32,517 bases of DNA from Nitrosopumilus sp. LS_AOA (GCA_001543015.1 LFLC01000049.1:1-32517); one strand, 5' to 3'; shown: positions 22,816 through 31,518, counted from the stretch's first letter. Numbers and translations are program-made. Notes: generated by a model from the letters alone, not told the origin.

Positions 22816-24009
22816 ATGAGTTTAGCCCCCCAAGAATTAGAAAACACAGCAAGCAAATATGCTTCTGAAGCTATCAAATTTGATTCACAAGGTGCCCGTG
22901 GAATGGCAATCACTCACTATCAGCACGCAATTGACGCACTAGTGAAACTATTACAATTATACCCTAACAGTAAACTAAATCAAATTTACAAAGACAGATG
23001 TAATTCTTATCATAATCGAATTATTGCACTACAACAGTCTCATGGTGTAGAGCCTGCAGTGGATCCTAAGGCATCTGATGAAGAACAAAAGAAATCAGTT
23101 CAGAGACAAGAAAATGAAAATGATTTTGAAGAATTAATCATGAAAGAAAAGCCTGATGTTACTTGGGACCAAGTAATTGGATTAGATGATGCAAAAAGTG
23201 CATTACGTGAATCTATCATTTATCCTACTAAAAGACCAGATTTATTCCCACTAGGTTGGCCCAAAGGAATGTTACTTTATGGTCCACCTGGAACTGGTAA
23301 AACTATGCTAGCAGCAGCTACTGCAAATGAAATGGATGGTTATTTCATTAATGTAGATGCTTCTTCAATGATGAGTAAATGGTTAGGTGAGGCAGAAAAG
23401 AATGTTTCAAAATTATTTGCTATGGCAAGAAAATATGCTGAAAAAGAAGGCAAACCTGTAATTTTGTTTGTAGATGAAGTTGATTCTTTGTTGGGTTCAA
23501 GAAGTAGTGAAGTAGGTGGAGAGGTAAGAACCAAAAATCAATTCCTAACTGAGATGGATGGTGTTAATGGCAAGGGAAAAAATTTGATGTTATATGTAAT
23601 TGGTGCAACAAACAAACCCTGGAGTCTTGATTGGCCATTTTTGAGAAGATTCCAAAAGAGAATCTATGTCTCACTACCAACACAAGAAGCAAGAGAGAGT
23701 CTGTTTCATCAATATACTGAACCTTTAAGAAAAGATCCCCAAGTTAATGATGCTGAACTTGCAACACTCTTTGATGGGTATAGTGCAAGTGATATCAAAG
23801 ACGTTTGTCAAGCAGCACAAATTAAAACTGTCCATGAAATTTTTGATGCACCTGATTATCATGAACCAATAGATGGTGAGGTGCCAGTACAGCCTAGAGA
23901 ACTCACAACAAGTGATTTCAAAAACATCATGAGCAGAAGAAAACCTAGTGTTTCTACTGAAATGATTCGAGCATATCACAAATGGAGTGAAGAGTTCAAA
24001 GCACTTTGA
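22816..24009 (+). CDS. cdvC: CdvC, Vps4-like AAA ATPase
   Basis: 397 residues. An N-terminal MIT domain (about 5-75, three helices including GARGMAITHYQHAIDALVKLL) recruits the ATPase to ESCRT-III proteins. The AAA module has Walker A GPPGTGKT (156-163), a pore loop with KWLGE (188-192), Walker B ILFVDE (216-221), a sensor-1 GATNKPW, and arginine-finger candidates in FLRRFQKRIYV. It disassembles or remodels ESCRT-III polymers during archaeal cytokinesis. The ATG is preceded by a weak AGGT seven bases upstream. It is the last gene of a three-gene unit. Walker B reads DEVD where many Vps4 proteins have DEID, a conservative change. Confidence 0.95.
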   Translation: MSLAPQELENTASKYASEAIKFDSQGARGMAITHYQHAIDALVKLLQLYPNSKLNQIYKDRCNSYHNRIIALQQSHGVEPAVDPKASDEEQKKSVQRQENENDFEELIMKEKPDVTWDQVIGLDDAKSALRESIIYPTKRPDLFPLGWPKGMLLYGPPGTGKTMLAAATANEMDGYFINVDASSMMSKWLGEAEKNVSKLFAMARKYAEKEGKPVILFVDEVDSLLGSRSSEVGGEVRTKNQFLTEMDGVNGKGKNLMLYVIGATNKPWSLDWPFLRRFQKRIYVSLPTQEARESLFHQYTEPLRKDPQVNDAELATLFDGYSASDIKDVCQAAQIKTVHEIFDAPDYHEPIDGEVPVQPRELTTSDFKNIMSRRKPSVSTEMIRAYHKWSEEFKAL

Positions 24010-24062
24010 TTAATGAAATCATAAAGCGATCAACTATTTTCATTTTAGAACTACGACAAAAC

Positions 24063-24069
24063 TTAAATT
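24063..24069 (+). promoter_or_regulatory. TATA-like element for carA-carB
   Basis: TTAAATT after AC, centred at about 24066. Expected transcription start is near 24091-24094, well upstream of the first in-frame ATG (24229). This places the conserved carA N-terminus inside the transcript. Confidence 0.5.
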
Positions 24070-24099
24070 CACAATAACTCGGACTTTACGAGGGTCACA

Positions 24100-25239
24100 A
24101 TTACTACAAAGAAATCAAATCACGCAAAAAAGTTCGGAAAACTGATTTTTGATGATGGTACTGTTCTTGACGGTCAAGGTTTTGGTTATTCTACAACTAT
24201 TTTTGGTGAAATTGTCTTTAACACTGGAATGGTTGGATATCCTGAAGCACTAACTGATCCATCATATAATGGCCAAATTCTCACTTTAACATATCCTTTA
24301 GTTGGAAACTATGGCGTTCCTGATCCTTCAATAAAAGATTCTGATGGAATCCTCAAATTCTTTGAATCTGATAAAATACAAATTCGAGGACTGGTAATTC
24401 ATGAATTATCTTTAACTGCGAGTCATTGGAATCTTTCAATGACTCTTGATGAATGGTTTTACAATGAAAAAATACCTGGAATTTCTGGAATTGATACTCG
24501 GGAAGTAACCAAGAAACTTCGGAGTGGGGGAGTTATGATGGCAGCTCTTGTAGTCTCTGATTCTGAAATTGATGTTGAACGAATCAAAAAGGAACTAACA
24601 TCTACAACTCATTATGATTCAGAACAATTTATGGATGAAGTTTCTACAAAAAAAGAAAAAATTTATGGTGATGATAAAGAATCAGTTGTTGTAATTGATA
24701 CTGGTGCAAAAAATGCAATACTTAGAAATATTCGAGAACTCGGTTACAAAGCAATTTTAGTTCCATGGAATACAACTTATGAAAAAATTATGTCATACAA
24801 CCCCAAAGGTGTTGTATTGAGTAGTGGTCCTGGCGACCCACAAAAATGCCCTGATACCATTGAAACTGCAAAGAAATTAATTGAAAATAACATCCCGACA
24901 CTTGGAATTTGTTTGGGCGCACAAATTATTGGACTTGCAGGGAATACTGAAACATACAAACTAAAGTATGGCCATCGTGGGCAAAACAAACCTTGTATAA
25001 ATTTAGAAAATAATCAAGTTTATGTTACTAGTCAGAATCATGGTTATGGAATAAAACCTGAATCCTTGGAACATTCTGATTTTAAATTATGGTTTACAAA
25101 TGCAGATGATAAAACAGTTGAAGGAATAAAACATAAAAATCAAAATTGTATTGCAGTGCAGTTTCATCCAGAAGCAGCACCTGGTCCTTATGATTGTAAA
25201 TTCATCTTTGAAGAACTAAAACACCTCATGGAGAAATAA
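24100..25239 (+). CDS. carA: Carbamoyl-phosphate synthase small subunit (glutaminase), non-canonical start
   Basis: Glutamine amidotransferase subunit that supplies ammonia to CarB. The conserved N-terminus (KFGKLIFDDGTVLDGQGFGY, then EIVFNTGMVGYPEALTDPSY) begins well before the first ATG at 24229, and the frame is open back to a TAA at 24064. No ATG, GTG or TTG occurs between. I placed the start at ATT 24100, with a GAGG-like sequence a few bases upstream. This gives 379 residues and puts the nucleophile in LGICLG at Cys271 and the HPE pair at His356/Glu358, close to E. coli CarA (Cys269, His353, Glu355). GTC 24094 or ACG 24088 are alternatives. It is 4 bp upstream of carB, so the two are co-transcribed. 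Function is secure; the start is not. Confidence 0.9.
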   Translation: MTTKKSNHAKKFGKLIFDDGTVLDGQGFGYSTTIFGEIVFNTGMVGYPEALTDPSYNGQILTLTYPLVGNYGVPDPSIKDSDGILKFFESDKIQIRGLVIHELSLTASHWNLSMTLDEWFYNEKIPGISGIDTREVTKKLRSGGVMMAALVVSDSEIDVERIKKELTSTTHYDSEQFMDEVSTKKEKIYGDDKESVVVIDTGAKNAILRNIRELGYKAILVPWNTTYEKIMSYNPKGVVLSSGPGDPQKCPDTIETAKKLIENNIPTLGICLGAQIIGLAGNTETYKLKYGHRGQNKPCINLENNQVYVTSQNHGYGIKPESLEHSDFKLWFTNADDKTVEGIKHKNQNCIAVQFHPEAAPGPYDCKFIFEELKHLMEK

Positions 25240-25243
25240 ATAA

Positions 25244-28200
25244 TTGCCAAAAAATGAATCATTAAAGAAAATTCTTGTGCTTGGAAGTGGGGCAATTAAA
25301 ATTGGTGAAGCTGGAGAATTTGATTATTCTGGAAGTCAATGTCTTAAGGCAATACATGAGGATGGATTGAATAGTGTTTTAATTAATCCAAACATTGCAA
25401 CAATTCAAACTGACACTAGATTTGCTGATCAAGTGTATCTTCTTCCTGTAAATCCTGAATATGTGGAATCAATTATCGAAAAAGAACGACCTGATGGAAT
25501 AATGTTGGCCTATGGGGGACAAACTGCTCTTAATTGTGGTGTCAAACTAGATGAATCTGAAATCCTCCAAAAATATGGTGTACATGTACTCGGAACTCAG
25601 ATTGCTGGAATTAAAAGAACTGAGGATCGTCAACTTTTCAAGGATTCTATGAATGAATGTGGTGTTCCTGTTCTAAAAAGCAAAACTGTGACAAACTTTG
25701 ATGACGCAAAAAAAGCTGCAGAAGAATTAGCATATCCAGTAATTATTCGAGTGGCATATACCTTGGGTGGCAGAGGTGGTGGAGTTGCCTATAATGAAAT
25801 TGAACTTCATGAGATTGTAGAACGTGGAATTCGGGCAAGTATTGTAGGCCAAGTTTTAATTGAAGAATACATTGGACATTGGAAACAAATCGAATACGAA
25901 GTGATGCAAGATTATGATGGAAATAATATCGTTGTTTGTAATATGGAAAATGTTCTATCTATGAAAGTTCACACTGGTGATAATATTGTCGTTGCACCCT
26001 CTCAAACCATTGACAATCATGAATATCATATGTTACGTTCTGCAGCATTGCGAGCAACAAAACATGTGGGAATAGTTGGTGAATGTAATATTCAATATGC
26101 ACTAGATCCTGATTCTGATAAATATGTTGCAATTGAAATAAACCCACGACTTTCACGTTCTTCAGCACTTGCAAGTAAAGCAACTGGTTATCCTTTAGCA
26201 TACATGTCTGCAAAAATTGGATTGGGTTACAACTTGTCTGAATTAGTAAATAAAATTACAAAGAGTACTACTGCCTGTTTTGAACCTGCACTTGATTATA
26301 TTGTATGTAAACATCCTCGATGGGATTTTGCAAAATTTGAGTCTGTAAACCGAGGACTAGGACCAACAATGAAATCTGTAGGTGAGGTAATGGGTATTGG
26401 CAGAACTTTTGAGGAATCTTTTCAAAAAGCCATTAGAATGTTAGATATTGGAAATGACGGATTAGTTTTGAATCGTTCAAATGATAAAAAATACAATGAA
26501 GAAGAAATTGAATTTGCTATTTCTCATCATGATGATCAAATTTTGTACAATGTTGCAATTGCATTAAAGATGGGAATTTCAGTTGAGAGAATCTACAAAC
26601 TTTCTACAATTGATCCTTGGTTTATTGAAAAAATCAAAAATATTGTAAATGTTGAATCAAAACTTGCTACTTCTGAACTTGATGAATCAATGATGCGCGA
26701 AGCAAAAAAAATGGGATTTTCTGATAAACAAATTGCACGTTCAAAGGGTAAAACTCAGGATGAAATACGTGATTTACGTAAGAAATTAGGCATAATTCCA
26801 TCTGTAAAACAGATTGACACTCTAGCAGCTGAATGGCCTGCAGTTACTAATTATCTATATTTGACATATGGTGGAAATTCTAATGATATCGATATCCCAT
26901 CAGATGAAAATGGAATTATTGTAGTTGGAGCAGGACCATATCGAATTGGAAGTAGTGTTGAATTTGATTGGGGCACTGTAAACATGGTTTGGGGTTTACA
27001 AGAAAATGGTGAAAAAAGTGTCATTGTGGTAAATTGTAATCCTGAAACTGTATCTACTGATTATGATATTTGTACCAGATTATACTTTGAAGAACTAACC
27101 CAAGAACGACTTTTAGATATATCTGATTTTGAACATCCAAAAGGTATCATAACATGCGTTGGTGGACAAACTGCAAATAACTTAACTCTTAAACTTTCAC
27201 AACGAGGTGTAAATATTTTGGGAACTAGTGCAATTGATGTTGATAGAGCAGAAGATCGTTCAAAGTTTAGTGCAGAACTTGATAAACTTCACATACAACA
27301 ACCACGATGGCAAGCATTTTCAAATCTTAATGAAGCAAAAACTTTTGCACAGGAAGTAGAATTTCCAGTAATTGTTAGACCATCGTATGTTTTATCAGGT
27401 GCTGCCATGAAAGTTGTTTGGTCCCAAGAAGAACTCAAAAAATATGTAAAAGAAGCAGCTAATGTTTCACCTGATCATCCAGTTGTAATATCCAAATTTA
27501 TGTTAAATTCACTTGAAGTAGATGTTGATGGAGTTAGTAATGGAAAAGAAGTTGTTATTGGTGCAATAGTTGAACATATTGATAGTGCCGGTGTTCACTC
27601 TGGTGATGCAATGATGTGTATTCCACCATGGCGTCTAAGTAATAAAACAATTGAAACAATAAATGAATATTCAAAAAAGATTGCATTAACATTTAATGTA
27701 AAAGGACCATTTAATCTACAATTTTTAGTTCATGATGATCATGTCTATGTAATTGAATTAAACATACGAGCATCACGTTCAATGCCTTTTGTTTCAAAAT
27801 TAGTTAAAACAAATCTAATCTCACTTGCATCTAAGGCAATTTTGGATAAACCCTTGCCTAAAATTCCTGAAAATAAATGGAAAAATATTCACAACTATGG
27901 AATCAAAGTACCACAATTCTCCTTTATGCAGCTTCAGGGCGCAGATATTGTGCTGGGTGTGGAAATGCAATCCACAGGTGAGGCTGCCTGTTTTGGTGAT
28001 AGCTTTTATGATGCATTATCCAAAGGATTGACTGCAGTTGGGTATAATCTTCCTAGTTCTGGAACTGCTCTTGTAACTGTAGGTGGTGCTCAAAATAAGA
28101 CAAAACTTGTTACATCTATTGCAAAACTCAAACAACTTGGATTCAAAATTTTAGCAACTGAGCACACTGCAGAATTTTTTGAAGAAAAAATTGGCCAAAT

Positions 28201-28486
28201 AGAGATTGTTCACAAAATTTCAGAACCTGAAAGAAAACCAAACATTGTTGATCTTTTGTATGCTCGGAAAATTGATTTCATCATAAATATTCCTAGTACC
28301 TCGACTTTGGAAAAATATGTTGGAATGTTAGATGATGAATATCAAATCAGAAGAAAAGCTTTAGAGTTGGGAATACCTGTGTTGACAACAATAGAACTTG
28401 CAGATTCATTTGTGAATACTTTGGAGTGGCTTAAAGATAATGAAACTACAAAGAATCCTATTGAGCCATATGATGATTATAATTAA
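25244..28486 (+). CDS. carB: Carbamoyl-phosphate synthase large subunit
   Basis: 1080 residues, the normal full length. It makes carbamoyl phosphate from bicarbonate, ammonia (from CarA) and two ATP for arginine and pyrimidine synthesis. It contains two homologous ATP-grasp halves. The first opens with VLGSGAIKIGEAGEFDYSGS and includes IRVAYTLGGRGGG; the second opens with VVGAGPYRIGSSVEFDWG (from about 560) and includes VIVRPSYVLSGAAM. The C-terminal 140 residues form an MGS-like allosteric domain, which binds effectors such as UMP or ornithine in the family. The start is TTG at 25244, 4 bp after the carA stop. No internal breaks. Confidence 0.97.
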   Translation: MPKNESLKKILVLGSGAIKIGEAGEFDYSGSQCLKAIHEDGLNSVLINPNIATIQTDTRFADQVYLLPVNPEYVESIIEKERPDGIMLAYGGQTALNCGVKLDESEILQKYGVHVLGTQIAGIKRTEDRQLFKDSMNECGVPVLKSKTVTNFDDAKKAAEELAYPVIIRVAYTLGGRGGGVAYNEIELHEIVERGIRASIVGQVLIEEYIGHWKQIEYEVMQDYDGNNIVVCNMENVLSMKVHTGDNIVVAPSQTIDNHEYHMLRSAALRATKHVGIVGECNIQYALDPDSDKYVAIEINPRLSRSSALASKATGYPLAYMSAKIGLGYNLSELVNKITKSTTACFEPALDYIVCKHPRWDFAKFESVNRGLGPTMKSVGEVMGIGRTFEESFQKAIRMLDIGNDGLVLNRSNDKKYNEEEIEFAISHHDDQILYNVAIALKMGISVERIYKLSTIDPWFIEKIKNIVNVESKLATSELDESMMREAKKMGFSDKQIARSKGKTQDEIRDLRKKLGIIPSVKQIDTLAAEWPAVTNYLYLTYGGNSNDIDIPSDENGIIVVGAGPYRIGSSVEFDWGTVNMVWGLQENGEKSVIVVNCNPETVSTDYDICTRLYFEELTQERLLDISDFEHPKGIITCVGGQTANNLTLKLSQRGVNILGTSAIDVDRAEDRSKFSAELDKLHIQQPRWQAFSNLNEAKTFAQEVEFPVIVRPSYVLSGAAMKVVWSQEELKKYVKEAANVSPDHPVVISKFMLNSLEVDVDGVSNGKEVVIGAIVEHIDSAGVHSGDAMMCIPPWRLSNKTIETINEYSKKIALTFNVKGPFNLQFLVHDDHVYVIELNIRASRSMPFVSKLVKTNLISLASKAILDKPLPKIPENKWKNIHNYGIKVPQFSFMQLQGADIVLGVEMQSTGEAACFGDSFYDALSKGLTAVGYNLPSSGTALVTVGGAQNKTKLVTSIAKLKQLGFKILATEHTAEFFEEKIGQIEIVHKISEPERKPNIVDLLYARKIDFIINIPSTSTLEKYVGMLDDEYQIRRKALELGIPVLTTIELADSFVNTLEWLKDNETTKNPIEPYDDYN

Positions 28487-28504
28487 TTAAATCATTTTCA
28501 GTAA

Positions 28505-29254
28505 TCATAAAACTTGTTTGATGTTTGATTCATTTCCAATTATACTACCATCAAGTGAAACTATTTTTGCTGATGTGATTTCTTTTAATCTTTCAATTAT
28601 TGGTGATATTGATTTTTTATAATATCTTTTTTGTGTGGCATAAAAATATTTGTTAAATGATGGAACAATTATGATTTCTAATTCTCCTGATGTTGATGGA
28701 AATATTTTTTCCTTTTCTATTTTTAATGATACCCACACTCTTTGTCCATTTAATACTGAACCTTCTTGAAAAAATACGGGATGCACATGACCCATAATTA
28801 TTTTTTCAATATGTGAGAAATTTTCTGATGGCATTGTGTGACCCTGTGTAAATAACACATTGTCCTCAACCATCCCTGTAGAACTAATCATTGTAACTCC
28901 TTCTGGAACCAACTTCTGAATATTTGCATCATGGTTTCCAGGAATTAATATGATGTTGCATTTTTCTTTAATTTTTTCAAAAAATAATGGTACTTCATTC
29001 CACTCATTTCTAGAAATGCTCTTTATACTTGATTTAATGTCCCCTAACAATATCACTGAATCTGGTTTTTCTTTATCTATTATTTCTGATAATTCTTGAA
29101 TAGTTTCATTAATTGAAGAGTTTTTTCCAATAAAAATTTCATTTGAAGCCATACGACTTTCAAACCCAATGTGGATATCTGTGACAATGAGATTCTTTTT
29201 TTCACCTTTTAAAATTAATGCTGGTTTTGATGGAATTATTCTTGTCTGTAACAT
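28505..29254 (-). CDS. Calcineurin-like metallophosphoesterase (MJ0037/SbcD-related type)
   Basis: 249 residues from the ATG at 29254. An in-frame extension to 29362 exists, but it would overlap the divergent gene and lacks the family N-terminus, whereas a TATA-like sequence (about 29277-29283) is correctly placed for 29254. Metal-site motifs: D26-x-H28 in VTDIHIG, GD at 71-72, GNHD at 106-109, GH at 138-139, and GHVH at 155-158. The second motif reads GDIKSS, where family members commonly have GDxKH, so one His is missing. Likely a phosphodiesterase or nuclease; in archaea this family is thought to relate to DNA repair, with substrate unproven. Convergent with carB, divergent from the SWIM gene. 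Confidence 0.82.
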   Translation of the reverse strand: MLQTRIIPSKPALILKGEKKNLIVTDIHIGFESRMASNEIFIGKNSSINETIQELSEIIDKEKPDSVILLGDIKSSIKSISRNEWNEVPLFFEKIKEKCNIILIPGNHDANIQKLVPEGVTMISSTGMVEDNVLFTQGHTMPSENFSHIEKIIMGHVHPVFFQEGSVLNGQRVWVSLKIEKEKIFPSTSGELEIIIVPSFNKYFYATQKRYYKKSISPIIERLKEITSAKIVSLDGSIIGNESNIKQVL

Positions 29255-29260
29255 CAAAGT

Positions 29261-29283
29261 TATACTATGAGTATTTTGATTAA
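29261..29283. promoter_or_regulatory. Interleaved divergent promoters
   Basis: A plus-strand TATACTA at 29261-29267 is centred 26 bp before the GTG at 29290. A minus-strand TTTAATC at about 29277-29283 is centred 26 bp before the ATG at 29254. Each box lies between the other box and its start, so the two initiation complexes would clash. Confidence 0.55.
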
Positions 29284-29289
29284 ATCCTT

Positions 29290-29592
29290 GTGAATAAAGA
29301 CTCAGACAGAGTTGAAATACTTGTTTCTGAAAAGCGTGTAAAATTACATATTTTTGAACCAAGTCAAAGAAAAATTTGGACAGTCGTTGGGAAAGGTGAG
29401 GAACACTGGGTTGATCCTATTGCACATTATTGTTCTTGTCCTAGTTTTTATTTTGGAAAATTAAATGGCAAATTACTTTGTTATCATCTTGAATCCGTAG
29501 AATTGGCTATCAAAGAAAATAAAACTGAACAAATAATTTTTTCTGATGATGAGTTTTCTGATTTTGTTTCTGGATTGATTTCTGATTTATAA
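29290..29592 (+). CDS. SWIM zinc-finger protein, 100 aa
   Basis: Residues about 44-70 carry the SWIM pattern C-x-C-x(n)-C-x-H: YCSC, then PSFYFGKLNGKLL, then CYHLESV, preceded by WTVVGKGEEHWVDP strands as in the family. SWIM domains bind DNA or proteins; in eukaryotes and archaea some associate with RecA/Rad51 paralogues (Shu-like complexes). The remainder is short and acidic. GTG start at 29290 behind the TATA-like box at 29261. It is divergent from a metallophosphoesterase with overlapping promoters, a context hinting at a shared role in DNA metabolism. Confidence 0.8.
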   Translation: MNKDSDRVEILVSEKRVKLHIFEPSQRKIWTVVGKGEEHWVDPIAHYCSCPSFYFGKLNGKLLCYHLESVELAIKENKTEQIIFSDDEFSDFVSGLISDL

Positions 29593-29662
29593 TAATTAAT
29601 ATTTGATTGCATAATTACTATAACTGATTTTGATTTTACCTAGATGTTGATGATGCCACAGA

Positions 29663-29764
29663 AATGAAAATGGTTATGAAACATTCTTGTTTAGAAAATT
29701 AAAAAATTCTGAATCTAGTTATATTTTAGAAAAAGGTAATGATTTTGGTGTTGGATTCATCTAA
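29663..29764 (+). pseudogene. Possible gene remnant
   Basis: A 33-codon open stretch without a usable start reads NENGYETFLFRKLKN, then SESSYILEKGNDFGVGFI, to TAA. Just upstream in another frame (about 29636-29701) a stretch reads YLDVDDATEMKM. The protein-like composition in two offset frames suggests a decayed small gene. Evidence is weak; chance open sequence cannot be excluded. Confidence 0.25.
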
Positions 29765-29769
29765 CTTTA

Positions 29770-30066
29770 CTATAATGGCACAGTATCAATATCATCTTTT
29801 GAAACCCCTTTCCATAGACCGACCATTCCTTCTGGTTCAACTTCTTCAACTTTGGTAATTAGTTGAATCTTAATGTGGTCTGGATTTGGAGGCATCCATA
29901 ACATTGCCATATAATCTCCTACATTTCCAACTTTATTGGGTAAAGCCATGGTAATTTTTTCAGCCAAAAACCCTTTTGTTGTTAATGCATTCATTGCTTT
30001 TTCTCTAAGATCCATTTTTCCATGTAAAAATAGATAAACATCTTTTTGGGTATCAATATCTACCAT
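29770..30066 (-). CDS. Small hypothetical protein, 98 aa
   Basis: Soluble, mixed alpha/beta. Begins MVDIDTQKDVYLFLHGKMDLREKAMNAL with an amphipathic helix, followed by ITMALPNKVGNVGDYMAMLWMPPNP and a strand-rich part, HIKIQLITKVEEVE, ending in an acidic tail. No cysteine, signal peptide or catalytic motif. No family recognised. It is divergent from the ATP synthase subunit F gene, with 88 bp between starts. Composition and codon use look like those of real genes nearby. Confidence 0.65.
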   Translation of the reverse strand: MVDIDTQKDVYLFLHGKMDLREKAMNALTTKGFLAEKITMALPNKVGNVGDYMAMLWMPPNPDHIKIQLITKVEEVEPEGMVGLWKGVSKDDIDTVPL

Positions 30067-30125
30067 AAAATTCCTAATTTTTTAGACTAAATCAATCTTT
30101 CTTGTTCCAATCCTCCCAAAAAGGG

Positions 30126-30131
30126 TTAAAT
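30126..30131 (+). promoter_or_regulatory. TATA-like element for ATP synthase subunit F
   Basis: TTAAAT is centred about 27 bp before the GTG at 30155, giving a leaderless transcript and supporting GTG as the start. Confidence 0.55.
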
Positions 30132-30154
30132 TACAATACTGAGAAACCTTAATT

Positions 30155-30448
30155 GTGAAAATCTTTACTGTTGGAAATAGATCATTTGTTACTAGTTTTC
30201 AACTTGCCGGAGTTCCTGGTATAATATCTGAAACTCCTGAAAATGCTCTTAGTGAAATTAAAAGATTAACCGATGATTCTGATGTTGGCCTAGTTCTTGT
30301 AAGTGATGATATCACTGCATCAATTGATGATGAATTGACTGCTCTTCGAGCTGAAAAAGATACTCTTGTTTTTGCATTACCTGCAGCTGGAAGTGAAAAA
30401 ACTGAAGTCGATTATAGAGTAATGCTCAAAAAGATTCTTGGTGTGTAG
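30155..30448 (+). CDS. atpF: A/V-type ATP synthase subunit F
   Basis: 97 residues, the normal length of the archaeal F subunit. It binds the central stalk of the rotary ATP synthase and modulates its activity. The Rossmann-like fold is visible: KIFTVGNRSFVTSFQLAGVPG at the N-terminus, the DVGLVLVSDDIT strand and turn, and a VFALPAAG segment before the C-terminal helix (DYRVMLKKILGV). No other ATP synthase gene is in the window; the neighbours are a small unknown gene and a zinc dehydrogenase, so this subunit is encoded apart from the main operon or at a distant end of it. GTG start with a TATA box. Confidence 0.9.
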   Translation: MKIFTVGNRSFVTSFQLAGVPGIISETPENALSEIKRLTDDSDVGLVLVSDDITASIDDELTALRAEKDTLVFALPAAGSEKTEVDYRVMLKKILGV

Positions 30449-30461
30449 TTCTTTTAATCTA

Positions 30462-30468
30462 CTTATAC
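30462..30468 (+). promoter_or_regulatory. TATA-like element for the zinc dehydrogenase
   Basis: TTATACT, centred 25 bp before the ATG at 30490. It suggests a separate leaderless transcript rather than read-through from atpF. Confidence 0.5.
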
Positions 30469-30489
30469 TCAATTCAATAATGTTTTACC

Positions 30490-31518
30490 ATGAAAACCGC
30501 ATCTGTTAAGGGACCCTCTATTATCTCAGTTGATGATACTGAAAAACCAGAATTAAGTTCTGGTGAAATTTTAGTACAGATGCATGCTTGTGGGATTTGT
30601 GGTTCTGATTTAGAAAAAGTTTTTGGAGAATATGGGCAACCATCAATGCGTTTAGGTCATGAGCCTGCAGGAATAGTTTTAGATATTGGCTCTGATGTGA
30701 TTGAATTCAAAAAAGGTGATAGGGTCTTTACTCATCACCATGTTCCTTGTTATGATTGCCATCTGTGTAATCATGGAAATGAAACAATGTGTGTGAAATA
30801 TTCTGAAACTAATCTATCTCCTTGTGGATTGTCTGAAGAATACGTTGTACCTGCATGGAATGTATCTCATGGTGGTGTTCTAAAAATTTCTGATACTCTA
30901 AGTTTTGAGGAAGCTGCAATGATTGAACCTCTAGCATGTTGTGTCCGCTCTTGGACAAAATTTCATCATCAAAAAGGTGATTCAGCTGCAATTTTTGGCG
31001 TAGGTCCTACTGGAATGATGCATGTGATGCTAGCTCAGGCACAAAATTTCTCTAAAATCTTTTGTTTTGATGTGAATAATTTTAGATTGGATTTTGCAAA
31101 AAAATTTGGTATCGCAGAATCCATTAATTCAATGGATGAAAATAAACAACAAAAAATTTTGGAACATACAAATGGATTGGGAGTTGATGTGGCAATTGTT
31201 GCTACTAGTAATCTAAAAGCACTTGAGGATGCAATTGATATGGTTAGAAAGGGTGGTTCTGTAATGATGTTTGGCGTTCCTTCAAAAGGAGCAAAACTAA
31301 ATTTGGATATGAGTAAAATTTATTCTAAAGAAATAACACTTGTAACAAGTTATGCTGCATCAGATCAAGACACTGCAAAAGCATTGTCTCTAATTGAATC
31401 ATCTAAAATTAATGTTAAACAATTAATCACTCATACGTATACCATTAATGATACTCAAAAAGCATTTGATCATGCACGTAGTGGTGACAAAGCTATGAAA
31501 ATTATCATAACAAAATAA
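30490..31518 (+). CDS. Zinc-dependent medium-chain alcohol/polyol dehydrogenase
   Basis: 342 residues of the MDR superfamily. The catalytic zinc site has C37 in ACGICGSD, H57-E58 in GHEPAG, and a later Glu in MIEPLACC. The structural zinc lobe has four cysteines, C87, C90, C93 and C101. The coenzyme fold starts at FGVGPTGMM. The sequence resembles sorbitol/threonine dehydrogenase-like members more than ethanol dehydrogenases; the substrate (a polyol or sugar phosphate is plausible) cannot be fixed. It lies 46 bp upstream of the LsrF-like aldolase on the same strand, suggesting that the two act on one carbon compound. Confidence 0.9.
   Translation: MKTASVKGPSIISVDDTEKPELSSGEILVQMHACGICGSDLEKVFGEYGQPSMRLGHEPAGIVLDIGSDVIEFKKGDRVFTHHHVPCYDCHLCNHGNETMCVKYSETNLSPCGLSEEYVVPAWNVSHGGVLKISDTLSFEEAAMIEPLACCVRSWTKFHHQKGDSAAIFGVGPTGMMHVMLAQAQNFSKIFCFDVNNFRLDFAKKFGIAESINSMDENKQQKILEHTNGLGVDVAIVATSNLKALEDAIDMVRKGGSVMMFGVPSKGAKLNLDMSKIYSKEITLVTSYAASDQDTAKALSLIESSKINVKQLITHTYTINDTQKAFDHARSGDKAMKIIITK

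Noticed and set aside
29255-29362. 36-residue N-terminal extension of the metallophosphoesterase
   Set aside because: It overlaps the divergent SWIM gene and its promoter; the family fold begins at the ATG at 29254, which has its own TATA-like box.
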